The notes beneath the pieces were generated by a model. That model was not told the origin of the DNA. It was given only the letters and a program-made list of their open reading frames with translations, and ran no database searches. Shown piece by piece: positions 53,801 through 56,386 of a stretch of DNA of 64,000 bases. Where the stretch lies: assembly GCA_028023455.1 (NCBI GenBank), contig JAQFVV010006221.1:2116001-2180000 (forward strand). Direction: 5' to 3'. The stretch comes from Epiperipatus broadwayi. Its lineage: Eukaryota > Onychophora > Udeonychophora > Euonychophora > Peripatidae. Numbering within the stretch: position 1 is the first letter of the stretch; the number at the start of each line of letters is the position of its first letter. The position numbers and the translations under genes are program-made.

Positions 53801-56386
53801 TTAATCTTTTCCTTAATTCTCTTTCCATAGGTCCACAAAATATCTTCTTTCTTTTTACAAATGTTACCTTTGCCAATGCTATTCTTCTTTTAACTTCATC
53901 TTAACCAACAACCCAAATATCTAAATCCCTTCACCTGTTGCACCATGTCATCATGGATTTCAATTTGCAGTCTTTTTGCATCTCTCCCTATCCATAAACA
54001 CTTAGTCTTTTCAATATTAATCTTCATTCCATATGCCATACATCCTTCTTCCAATTTATTCAACATATTCTGAAGATCCTTTTCTTCCTCAGCAATAAGA
54101 GCCATATCATCTGCAAATCTTATACATTTTTATTTTATAGTATTAAAACAATTTTAACTGAAGTTTAATTTTTTTATTATAAAAAAGTTTTTTTTCATGA
54201 GAAATAGAAGATTCATTATATATATAATATTTAAATACAAGTATATTGTCTATACTAAACTTAATGTAATTAGAAGGGGCTTGAACTCAGACTTTCAAGT
54301 ACCCTACAGCTATGTTAATACATTTTATACAACTGACCCACATGACCACATATATGTGCAAATGATAAATATACAGAAGAGGGATGGGCAGAATACAGGC
54401 TGAATATGTAATATTTAAATACATGTATATTGTCTATACTGAACTAAATATAATTAGTAGGGACTTGAACTCAGAACTTCAAGATCCCTACAGCTAGCCA
54501 ATCCATCTTATACAATTGACATACATGTGAAAAAAATAAATGACCTCCAGTATATGTATTTCATGCTGAACCAGCACTCATCAGTTAGTCCAGATCACCA
54601 TCTCTCACACATATATACAATTGGTGCTCAGTTTATATTAAGATAGCAAATCTTCTCCACCCTCCAACTCTTCAGCCATCCATATCATTGAGAATCCAAG
54701 GACAGAATGCTCAAAGCCCTTGTTGATGCTAATATTATTGTAATATCCATGTTGATTTCAAGTCACTCTGACCCCTCACATATAGGACAATATTGTCTAT
54801 TTAAATGTACAGAAGAGGGATAGGCAAAATACATGGTGAATGTGTAATATTTAAATGCATGTATATTACCTATACTAAACTTTAATGTAATTAGAAGGGA
54901 CTTATTCAGACTTTTAAGCTTCTTACAGCTACCCAATCCATCTTATACAACTGATACACCTGATCACATACATGTGAAAAAGATAAATGATCTCCAATGT
55001 ACCAGAAATATGTATATTGGAGATCATTGATGTTTTTAACATGTATGGAGTCATGTGTATCAATTTGTATAAGATGGATTAGATAGCTGTAGGGAGCTTG
55101 AAAATCTGAGTTCAAGTCCCTTCTAAATACACACACACACATATATATATATATATATGCTAGGAATCATTTTGTCTCTCACACAGTATGTACCCAAAAT
55201 ATTCATTTTTAGTAATGATATTGTAATGTGTTCTTTTGGTAAATTCTAGCAGTTAGTAGAATAATAGTAAAAATTGATAAAGACTTATCTCATCATTTTT
55301 ATGTGTGTGATAGTATCAATGTGGCCTTATAAATTTAATTATGTCTTATTTTTTTGTGATATAATTGGGTAATATTTGCAATTTTTAAGATATCAGTTCA
55401 GATTTTTTTTTCTTTTCTTGAAAATTGTAATATTGAATTGCTAATTATTTTAAAATGTTTTTTTTATTAAATCTTGTATAATTATAAAAGTATAAACGTT
55501 AACTCAGACTAATGGAATCATAAATATACGAGACCATGAAGAGAAAAGCTTTGAAGACGCGTAATAGTCGAAAATCGGCTAAGCACATACTGTTTTAAAA
55601 AAAATCAAAAAAACAAAACAAAAAACAGACTTTATGAAAGCTTTTCTCTATATGGTTTTCGTATATTTAAGATTAAATCTTGTATAATTTTTTTAAATAA
55701 CTGGTCTTTTTGCAAGCACATCTATTGTTTTTTGATAAAGTAAATCATTGAATGAACAACATTTCATTGCTTTAGAAAAATACAGAATTAAGATTTTAAA
55801 AGTTTTATTTCCAAATGTTAAAATTATATATATATTTTTTTATGAATCATTATCTTTCATTAGTTATTAAGTTGTTGTTTTTTTTAATCTATTGATGGTG
55901 TAATCAAGGGTATTCAGGTCATGGTAAAATATTGAAGAATATTTGACTTTCCTTTTTATGTATAAAATTTTTATACCTAGTCAATTTTAAAGTGTAAGCT
56001 ATGCTCTTAATTATTTTAAAATTGGAAATAGATCTTCCTTCACTTAGTAACAATATACATTACATTAAACCAATGAAATTACTTTAAATTGCAGAATTAA
56101 ACACATTACTAACGTATACTATAGCTCATATTACATTGTCAGTAGTGTTCATCTTTTGTCTACTCATGGTTGAATATTTAAAAATATTTGTGAATAATGT
56201 ATTTGTTTATGGGTTTATTTTTCTAATTATGAATTTATATATGTTTAATTATTTAGATTAGGCATATCCATTTTGTTCCAAAAATAGAGTACCAACCATT
56301 CTATGGAGGTGAAACTGTTACTCGTGATGAATGTGCCAAGCAGTGGATATCAGCATATATTAGAAAAAAATGTAAAGTAGTAAGAG
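11642..56386 (+). CDS. ICE2: ICE2 (NARG2), little elongation complex subunit 2, internal to C-terminal exons
   Basis: This host gene has five exons: 11642-11806, 22977-23198, 25346-25399, 43557-43708 and 56257-56386. ICE2 joins ICE1, ELL and ZC3H8 in the nuclear little elongation complex, which promotes RNA polymerase II transcription of snRNA genes. The joined frame gives a Lys/Ser-rich, probably disordered region, then LDQILQLQEKMLSKK (compare the EILKMQDELLK region I recall for human ICE2), then NFSEDPKDYIQ, NYSLWTLGNFQILIR and FVPKIEYQPFYGGE. The last three match the order of DYVED, YKLFSLQDLLLLVR and VLPKVEYQACYGVE in the human NARG2_C domain. Intron phases agree at every junction (1, 1, 1, 0), then phase 1 out. 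The N-terminal half lies upstream of the window, and the end of the C-terminus is uncertain. All the introns are full of mobile elements. Confidence 0.82.
11807..12821. other. ICE2 intron sequence, nothing recognised
   Basis: AT-rich intronic DNA with T-runs and a TA run near 12590-12606. I saw no gene or paired repeat. Confidence 0.5.
12822..13063. mobile_element. Fold-back element with about 80-bp inverted repeats
   Basis: The left arm 12822-12905 (ATAGTTTTTGGGTTAAACT and onward) and right arm 12982-13063 are imperfect reverse complements that enclose about 75 bp. Read on the + strand, the right arm contains CCTTGATGATGG, a spacer, then GTCAAAACGTTGGGAATTAA. The left arm, reverse complemented, has the same block with GTCGAAATGTTGGGAATTAA. 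Comparing the arms suggests an ancestral TTGATGA...GTCGAAACG core. No coding capacity is present. Confidence 0.8.
13860..14800 (+). pseudogene. Decayed non-LTR retrotransposon (endonuclease and RT fragments)
   Basis: The plus-strand translation shows DIACLSETHLLEKRN near 13934, matching the LSETHL signature of the apurinic-type LINE endonuclease. From 14334 it shows YADDCAIFSSSKDD followed by CKYFGLIMNIQKIQF, the RT catalytic box plus the downstream GL-IN--KTQ motif of CR1/L2-like elements. Degenerate C-terminal sequence follows to about 14800. Stops and frameshifts are frequent, and most of the RT between the two islands is missing. It is old and internally deleted, in the same orientation as ICE2, unlike most LINE copies here. 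Confidence 0.6.
14801..15996. other. ICE2 intron sequence, nothing recognised
   Basis: No supported gene. A moderately GC-rich patch at 15540-15630 (GACCAGAGCCGACCCAAGGA) may belong to an old repeat that I cannot name. Confidence 0.4.
15997..16116. repeat. Short fold-back repeat
   Basis: Arms of about 28 bp (15998-16026, TATTTTGTTTTCTCAAATAT..., and 16086-16115) pair imperfectly around a 60-bp AT-rich centre containing (AAT)n. It is too short to classify and resembles a MITE remnant. Confidence 0.65.
16117..17018. other. ICE2 intron sequence, nothing recognised
   Basis: Mixed AT-rich sequence. A short plus-strand open frame at 16811-16999 is Lys-rich at its end and shows no family features, so I treat it as chance. 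Confidence 0.4.
17019..18060 (-). pseudogene. Strongly decayed RTE-like LINE copy
   Basis: The minus strand aligns by eye along its length with the better copies at 597-2370 and 25667-26950. It shares the 3' terminal block near 17019-17060, TTTACAATCTCTTGAAATCC near 17169, and the segment 17330-17539, whose translation keeps RIKFGLSAFIRNNLKLE (compare RIKLGWSAFGRNNLILK). The RT motif A region lies near 17940-17990. Frameshifts, stops and a run of 13 C (17752-17764) interrupt it. Divergence is much higher than in the other two copies, so this insertion is older. Confidence 0.7.
18130..19560 (-). pseudogene. Probable hAT-type transposase relic
   Basis: Read on the minus strand around 19500-19258, the translation gives WKTMKIMTKRFLQIEKPVKM, then ALPELNMD, and after a stop LLTAERALKFLFLKLGN. 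Its layout resembles the segment of hAT transposases in which a Trp-containing start and a RFLEI-like helix precede LLTAE....F. Further minus-strand fragments extend to about 18.1 kb with many stops. I could not find the C-terminal dimerisation motif or terminal inverted repeats. It could instead be a domesticated or captured fragment. The plus-strand open frame 19258-19548 is the antisense shadow of this relic. Confidence 0.4.
19561..22976. other. ICE2 intron sequence, nothing firmly recognised
   Basis: About 3.4 kb with no supported gene. A somewhat GC-richer patch at 20610-20760 and the phrase TTGCTATTCATTAGCA near 20139 (seen again in variant form near 44472 and 44920) suggest further old repeats. 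A perfect 20-bp palindrome, CAAATCCAAATTTGGATTTG, lies near 22464. The stretch ends at the acceptor of the next ICE2 exon. Confidence 0.4.
22977..23198 (+). CDS. ICE2: ICE2 exon B (LDQILQLQ helix and basic linker)
   Basis: The exon is 222 nt, phase 1 in and phase 1 out, bounded by TTGTATTTCAG and a GTTAGA donor. It completes a Gly codon with the last base of the preceding exon, then encodes CSIGCCKTDDKSNN, a predicted amphipathic segment STLDQILQLQEKMLSKK, and a Lys/Ser-rich tail ending SSTSVE. The LDQILQLQEKML segment corresponds in position and pattern to EILKMQDELL, which precedes the NARG2_C domain in human ICE2 as I recall it. The donor is weaker than consensus. The upstream in-frame ATG at 22946 lies in the intron and is not a start. 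Confidence 0.75.
23199..23940. other. ICE2 intron sequence, nothing recognised
   Basis: AT-rich intronic DNA with T-runs. No repeat pairing or coding potential was seen. Confidence 0.5.
23941..24023. repeat. Near-perfect hairpin with about 39-bp arms
   Basis: The left arm 23941-23979 starts CACAATAGTGGTACCTAGTG. The right arm 23984-24023 reads back as CACAATAGTGCCATCTAGTG and continues identically through CAAGCTATAGTAATCAATA. Only about three positions mismatch and the loop is about four to six bases. It could be a very short palindromic MITE or a long-stem small-RNA precursor. The absence of sequence outside the arms favours a complete palindromic element. Confidence 0.85.
24024..25144. other. 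ICE2 intron sequence, nothing recognised
   Basis: No supported gene. The block 24150-24260 (GTGCAGTAGTAGGCTGGTAA) is GC-richer and could be part of a SINE, but only one copy is present here. Confidence 0.4.
25145..25225 (+). repeat. tRNA-like SINE fragment with B box
   Basis: It contains AGCAGGTTCGATTCTGG, an excellent RNA polymerase III B box (GGTTCGATTC). This is followed by TTCTGGTGCTCAAACTTCTT and TGAACTCTCGGGCAA, which are similar to the 3' part of the SINE at 33889-33982. No A box or tRNA acceptor arm surrounds it, so it is a 5'-truncated SINE and not a tRNA gene. Confidence 0.55.
25346..25399 (+). CDS. ICE2: Candidate 54-nt ICE2 mini-exon
   Basis: Eighteen codons, phase 1 in and phase 1 out, encode EQTSWGFTYSADSYFSNS. 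That is a Trp/Tyr-containing segment unlike the surrounding intron. It joins exon B (SVE) and the next exon (EKNKPNF) without changing frame. A branch-like TTCTAATTTC lies about 40 nt upstream. The acceptor AAAG is weak, and an AG at 25336-25337 must be skipped. The donor is GTACAT. The open frame continues upstream to 25300, so the true 5' boundary could differ, but only the 25346 start keeps phase. As a length divisible by three it could also be an alternative exon. Confidence 0.55.
25667..26950 (-). mobile_element. RTE-like LINE, second good copy, 5'-truncated
   Basis: By eye this is nearly identical to the copy at 597-2370 over the whole 3' half. It has the same 3' end with TGATGATGA repeats next to a TATC tetranucleotide repeat, and the same WAGH-type C-terminus. 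The RT core runs back to a break near 26950, where unrelated AT-rich sequence begins. It is shorter than the first copy at its 5' end. The high similarity of the two copies indicates activity of this family in the not-too-distant past. Confidence 0.82.
25986..26745 (-). pseudogene. RTE-like reverse transcriptase, frameshifted
   Basis: Two overlapping minus-strand frames make up the RT core. The first (26745-26263) holds motif A FGFVDYEKAFDSIN, motif B GVIQGDSISPKLF with the consensus QGDS retained, and the catalytic FADDVVVFA. The second (26309-25986) continues with DELEEVNSYKYLGQIINTDG and RIKLGWNAFGRNN. The frames are joined by an insertion or deletion near 26290-26310. Upstream coding similarity (to about 26940) carries a stop at the position read as VLR in the other copy. 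The protein is therefore inactive as it stands. Confidence 0.8.
27270..27545. other. GC-richer island of unknown identity
   Basis: About 275 bp of distinctly more balanced composition inside very AT-rich DNA, including CATACGGTAGCGATATGTG, GTGCGCGCTATTTGC and a hairpin TTTCTGTG-TTTTTG-CACAGAAA near 27485. No open frame longer than chance, no terminal repeats and no target-site duplication were found. It is probably an unclassified repeat, since its boundaries with flanking DNA are abrupt. Confidence 0.4.
27546..30050 (-). other. Pyrimidine-rich degenerate sequence, possible ancient LINE
   Basis: The plus strand is strongly T/C-biased for about 2.5 kb, as seen elsewhere here in antisense LINE remnants. 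Scattered minus-strand pieces look like decayed coding sequence, but no diagnostic RT or endonuclease motif survives. Runs such as C10 at 28333-28342 interrupt it. I list it as a possible remnant only. Confidence 0.25.
30051..30593. other. ICE2 intron sequence, nothing recognised
   Basis: AT-rich intronic DNA without coding potential or repeat pairing. Confidence 0.45.
30594..30693. repeat. Tandem duplication of a 50-bp segment
   Basis: Two adjacent copies begin GGAAAAATATAAAAACCAAT and run through GAGCTTC, TTCAAATTCAG and an A-run (30594-30643 and 30644-30693). The second copy has an extra TTC triplet. It is a local slippage-type duplication. Confidence 0.85.
30694..31353. other. ICE2 intron sequence, nothing recognised
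   Basis: No supported gene. The minus-strand open frame at 31004-31234 has no recognisable domain and no splice context that ties it to a gene. Confidence 0.4.
31354..32249. repeat. Palindromic inverted dimer of a roughly 370-bp repeat unit
   Basis: A block beginning ATTGAGCGCACAGGAAGTA occurs at 31354-31390 and again in the same orientation at 31722-31758. Inverted, it occurs at 31922-31959. Between and around these, the segment from CACCTTAAAATTTCTAATAG (31430) through GGCCAATCTGAAGC is found inverted at 31759-31900, and inverted again at 32100-32249. The order is X-b-d-c-X, then b'-X'-c'-d'-b'. Each half is therefore slightly more than one unit of a tandem-type repeat, and the halves face each other. 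No open frame is present. A divergent single unit lies at 59270-59475. Confidence 0.85.
32250..33719. other. ICE2 intron sequence, nothing recognised
   Basis: It includes a cluster of ACATAYWCTCATACATTC-like words at 32960-33040 (a loose tandem repeat) and otherwise featureless AT-rich DNA. Confidence 0.4.
33720..34900 (-). pseudogene. Decayed LINE (RT and upstream linker fragments)
   Basis: The plus strand is T/C-biased. The minus-strand translation contains scattered non-LTR-like pieces, for example DDWKIAEVTLLFKSKSND near 34170-34110, which matches the W..A.V..L.KK..... segment just before the YRPIS motif of RT. Lys-rich linker-like sequence follows towards 34900. Stops and frameshifts are dense. 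It is interrupted by the SINE at 33889-33982. The same family may be represented at 36690-37910. Confidence 0.4.
33889..33982 (+). mobile_element. tRNA-like SINE with 10-bp target-site duplication
   Basis: This 94-bp insert is flanked on both sides by ATTATAAATA (33879-33888 and 33983-33992), a perfect 10-bp direct repeat typical of LINE-mobilised insertion. The body has CTGGTTTGGTGGAGAG, an A-box-like word, and about 40 bases on GGTGTTCAAAATTT, a degenerate B box. It ends in an AATTATTTATT tail. Its 3' part resembles the fragment at 25145-25225. The structure indicates a small tRNA-derived SINE that landed in an older LINE. Confidence 0.7.
35019..35644. mobile_element. Non-autonomous hAT element
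   Basis: The left end CAAGGGTTAACAAACTTTTT and right end (reverse complement CAAGGGATCGGCAATCTACA) resemble the CAGGGGTYRGCAAAC termini of a widespread hAT group, including an internal ACCACATTTGGCCCGTG near the right end. TTAAAAC flanks both sides (35012-35018 and 35645-35651). hAT elements make 8-bp duplications, so one base has changed or the ends are off by one. The left part holds two copies, about 103 bp apart, of a segment starting ATCTCCCTCCCTT and ending AGGTGAAAAA. No transposase is present. Confidence 0.75.
35890..36490 (+). pseudogene. Second LINE family, C-terminal fragment
   Basis: The plus-strand translation, through several stops, parallels the minus-strand copy at 53316-54125. 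It shows RRIALAKNAFIKRKKVFCGL-like sequence, then RELRKRLIKCYI, LFGCETHTLS, and a C-terminus with ISWLNKMTNEVLKR (compare ISWVNKITNEEVLKR). It ends with GTGACTACTCTCTGGACCTA, the shared 3' untranslated sequence, near 36465. It begins abruptly near 35890, so it is 5'-truncated. It is in the sense orientation relative to ICE2. Confidence 0.65.
36690..37910 (-). pseudogene. Decayed LINE reverse transcriptase region
   Basis: T/C-biased plus strand. The minus translation around 37260-37130 gives pieces like CEKIASMKIKFNVKNKNILVFNGKGK, similar in layout to the segment after the RT catalytic box (C.....MKIN..KTK.M.F). Around 37500-37450 a DIEE-like remnant of motif A occurs. Many stops. Sequence of the same character resumes at 41241-42060 beyond the hAT insertion, suggesting one old LINE split by it. 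Confidence 0.4.
37911..38483. other. Unclassified sequence left of the hAT insertion
   Basis: An abrupt change from the decayed LINE occurs near CTGTGTCCCGAGGGTCTCTA. The sequence includes a 14-base hairpin GGTCTCTAAAGACC, then AT-rich sequence containing AACAAGATTTATTTAA (a variant recurs near 5546). It probably belongs to another transposable element whose ends I could not define. It ends at the hAT target-site duplication TTATATAT (38476-38483). Confidence 0.3.
38860..41177 (-). mobile_element. L1/Tx1-like LINE inserted in the hAT element
   Basis: This minus-strand LINE has its poly(A) tail as the T-run at 38859-38872 and a 5' truncation near 41177. ACACATTTTT borders both sides (from 38854 and 41178-41187), consistent with a target-site duplication of about 10 bp. 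It contains RT and the C-terminal CCHC zinc-binding domain but lacks the endonuclease. Its base composition is clearly less AT-rich than its surroundings and the coding frame is almost open, so it is among the youngest insertions here. Confidence 0.85.
39011..41136 (-). pseudogene. L1/Tx1-like ORF2: RT plus zf-RVT, one frameshift and one stop
   Basis: The main frame from the ATG at 41072 gives 412 codons: IRPISMAP near residue 111, motif A LDFTSAFNS at 171, motif B IPQGSPLS at 229, and catalytic YVDD at 272-275. Coding similarity extends upstream to about 41136 (RPTPSIITINNINYGG). A single-base indel in the homopolymer near 39843-39850 shifts frame. The next frame starts WKGRVVAISIAKMQ and has RELGGLGLHS, a signature of L1/Tx1-type C-termini. 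One in-frame TGA near 39560 follows. The last 171 codons carry KAKRWFLEPKY and the zinc-binding CNLC...H....C of the zf-RVT domain. Only two lesions separate it from an open frame. Confidence 0.85.
41241..42060 (-). other. Probable right-hand part of the LINE split by the hAT element
   Basis: T/C-rich plus strand with minus-strand fragments that look like the Lys-rich linker between endonuclease and RT in LINEs (pieces such as CAGREG, LLETYEKK and KCEDNKR near 41600-41490). No catalytic motif remains. Joined with 36690-37910 it would make one old LINE, but intervening sequence at 37911-38483 complicates this. Confidence 0.3.
42061..42938. other. ICE2 intron sequence, nothing recognised
   Basis: Very AT-rich intron DNA without coding potential or paired repeats. 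Confidence 0.5.
42939..43476 (+). mobile_element. Internally deleted mariner element
   Basis: Terminal inverted repeats of about 27 bp, AAGATGTGATAATTTAATTC from 42940 and its complement ending at 43476, bracket about 540 bp. They differ at about two positions. TA-containing sequence lies immediately outside both ends, as expected for mariner. Full-length mariners are about 1.3 kb, so more than half is missing, mainly the 5' part of the transposase. The element ends only 80 bp before an ICE2 exon acceptor. Confidence 0.8.
43072..43404 (+). pseudogene. mariner transposase C-terminal relic
   Basis: The plus-strand translation keeps the second catalytic region DNAP (43081), then QLDHPAYSPHLVTCDFWLFP (relatives: YSPDLAPCDFWLFP), and PKLKAAL. 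After a frameshift come NNISENEFQVCLQKWKCHFN, a stop, and GDYFEGD, the family's near-terminal motif. The AP to VT change before CDFWLFP, the stop and the frameshifts show it is dead. The CDFWLFP Asp, third of the mariner DD34D triad, is still visible. Confidence 0.85.
43557..43708 (+). CDS. ICE2: ICE2 exon with the start of the NARG2_C domain
   Basis: The exon is 152 nt, phase 1 in and phase 0 out. Acceptor TTCTTTCAG; donor GTAATT. It encodes EKNKPNFSEDPKDYIQPAEN, then NVNYSLWTLGNFQILIRYKV, HAVVRDMQGQ. The order of an acidic DP-DY(I/V) stretch, a short gap, then (N/F)Y.L(W/F)(T/S)L....LIR matches the human ICE2 sequence ELQDYVED...FVYKLFSLQDLLLLVR as I recall it. This is the strongest evidence for gene identity together with the next exon. 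A deleted mariner lies directly upstream and may contribute part of the distal intron end. Confidence 0.85.
43709..47924. other. ICE2 intron sequence, little recognised
   Basis: About 4.2 kb. A run of nine G at 44635-44643 and A-runs near 45200 occur. Near 44340-45000 there are LINE-like antisense fragments too decayed to assign. No RNA gene or paired repeat was found. Confidence 0.4.
47925..48175 (-). pseudogene. LINE C-terminal fragment
   Basis: The minus-strand translation includes LEVHTTKLKLSYFGHIIRCS, followed by a Lys-rich KKSTMPQKKRMTT-like tail. The YFGHI(I/L)R motif followed by basic residues is typical of the extreme C-terminus of many LINE ORF2 proteins (compare NWIGHILRKD in the copy at 53316-54125). 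Stops occur on both sides and no RT core is attached, so this is a short remnant. Confidence 0.5.
48176..48792. other. ICE2 intron sequence, nothing recognised
   Basis: AT-rich intronic DNA. It ends at the target-site duplication GATTTTTT (48785-48792) of the next element. Confidence 0.5.
48880..49870 (+). repeat. Degenerate T-run/G-run tandem repeat inside the Merlin-like element
   Basis: Recurring words are CATAATATTACGGTAAAAG (near 48879 and 48969, variant near 49180), CGGTAAACCACCAAAGTTTT (48950 and 49035), ACTTTGTTTTTAGATGGT (49108 and 49258, variant 49342), and G-rich patches GGAAGGGGGGCGGGG (49355), GGGTGGAGGGGAGAGGGG (49479) and GGGGAGGTGGGGTGGCAGG (49684). T-runs of 8-20 separate them. 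The spacing is irregular at roughly 90-180 bp. It is non-coding on both strands. Confidence 0.75.
49965..50555 (-). pseudogene. Merlin/IS1595-type transposase N-terminal fragment
   Basis: On the minus strand, an open frame from the ATG at 50555 runs 67 codons (MHRDSIRQVSALELSLQSDL...). After a stop and frame change, a second frame (50285-49965) encodes CKRTYVGLRKGSWFEGSK, then ILLLTALRL. The pattern C.....R.GS(W/F)FE.S.L.L..IL.L is the hallmark of the segment following the zinc-binding region in IS1595/ISXO2-like transposases. The DDE catalytic domain that should follow is missing. Instead the frame enters hydrophobic filler and the T-rich tract. Composition here is notably GC-richer than the flanks. 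Confidence 0.6.
50746..51534. other. ICE2 intron sequence, nothing recognised
   Basis: AT-rich intron DNA with a run of 11 C at 50794-50804. The minus-strand open frame 51081-51359 is hydrophobic and Lys-poor but lacks splice context or family features. Confidence 0.4.
51535..51850. repeat. Partial copy of the tRNA-T-arm fold-back family
   Basis: It shares with the element at 60937-61450 the order AAGATAAATAATCACCAATA, CATCAGTTGGTCCAGA, a variant of CAGTGCTCAGTTTTATATTA, TTTAATGGACAGGCTTCAAT, and GAAAATCTGATGATGAAA. Only the left arm and centre are present. The right arm is missing. Confidence 0.7.
52234..52423 (+). mobile_element. RTE-like LINE, 3'-end fragment
   Basis: About 190 bp matching the 3' terminus of the family at 597-2370, here on the plus strand, from CTGGATTCCAAGAGATTG through ATCCTGCAGTGGATTGATGA with (GATGAT)n at the end. 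Such extreme 5' truncation is common for LINE insertions. The minus-strand open frame 52086-52394 is only its antisense reading. Confidence 0.85.
52424..53315. other. ICE2 intron sequence, nothing recognised
   Basis: AT-rich intronic DNA without supported features. Confidence 0.5.
53316..54125 (-). pseudogene. Second LINE family, RT catalytic box to 3' end
   Basis: The minus strand begins at RFADDMALIAEEEKDLQ (RT box C) near 54125 and continues with CMAYGMKINIEKTKCLWIG, a frameshift, FRYLGCWL, then KWKKISWVNKITNEEVLKR and NWIGHILRKDYSLMKDVLEG. It ends at a short 3' UTR with (TTGA)n tetranucleotide repeats near 53320-53340. The short repeat-type 3' end resembles the RTE style, but the RT sequence differs clearly from the family at 597-2370. 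The longest open pieces are 53697-53386 (103 codons) and 54105-53896. A duplicated ATTCTATTACTCAAT lies near 53720-53750. Confidence 0.75.
54224..55130. repeat. Cluster of fold-back elements in tandem array
   Basis: The block TAATATTTAAATACATGTAT, followed by TGTCTATACTRAACT and AGGGRCTTGAACTCAGA, occurs three times (starting near 54224, 54409 and 54847). A longer segment starting TACAGAAGAGGGATRGGCA repeats at 54371 and 54809, giving a 438-bp direct period. The last unit (54893-55125) is a compact palindrome whose arms meet at ATGATCTCCAAT and ATTGGAGATCAT around 55000. All are relatives of the element at 60937-61450. Confidence 0.8.
55131..55160. repeat. CA/TA microsatellite
   Basis: About six CA units are followed by about nine TA units, directly abutting the fold-back cluster. 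Confidence 0.9.
55522..55668. repeat. Short fold-back element with 31-bp arms
   Basis: AAATATACGAGACCATGAAG (55522 onward) and its near complement ending at 55668 pair around about 85 bp that includes GAAGACGCGTAATAGTCGAAA and A-runs. The element is non-coding and MITE-like. Target-site duplication unclear. Confidence 0.7.
55669..56256. other. Distal ICE2 intron sequence
   Basis: AT-rich intron DNA leading to the acceptor TTAATTATTTAG at 56256. Nothing else was recognised. Confidence 0.5.
56257..56386 (+). CDS. ICE2: ICE2 exon with the PKIEYQ core of NARG2_C
   Basis: The exon is 130 nt, phase 0 in and phase 1 out, with donor GTAACT. It encodes IRHIHFVPKIEYQPFYGGET, then VTRDECAKQWISAYIRKKCK, VVR. 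Human ICE2 as I recall it has VYVLPKVEYQACYGVEALTE followed by SELCRLW, so the PK(I/V)EYQ..YG.E..T..E....W pattern is conserved with no gap. In the human protein about 150 residues follow. Here the next exon is uncertain. A second AG five bases into the exon would break the frame, so 56257 is the supported start. Confidence 0.85.

Noticed and set aside
54224-55130. CRISPR-like repeat array
   Set aside because: Units are hundreds of bases long, few and unequal in spacing, partly palindromic, and in an intron-rich metazoan context.
55522-55668. Hammerhead ribozyme from GAAGACGCGTAATAGTCGAAA
   Set aside because: The core would start TTGAAGA and the bases flanking the putative stem II (C and C) cannot pair, so the required fold is not supported.
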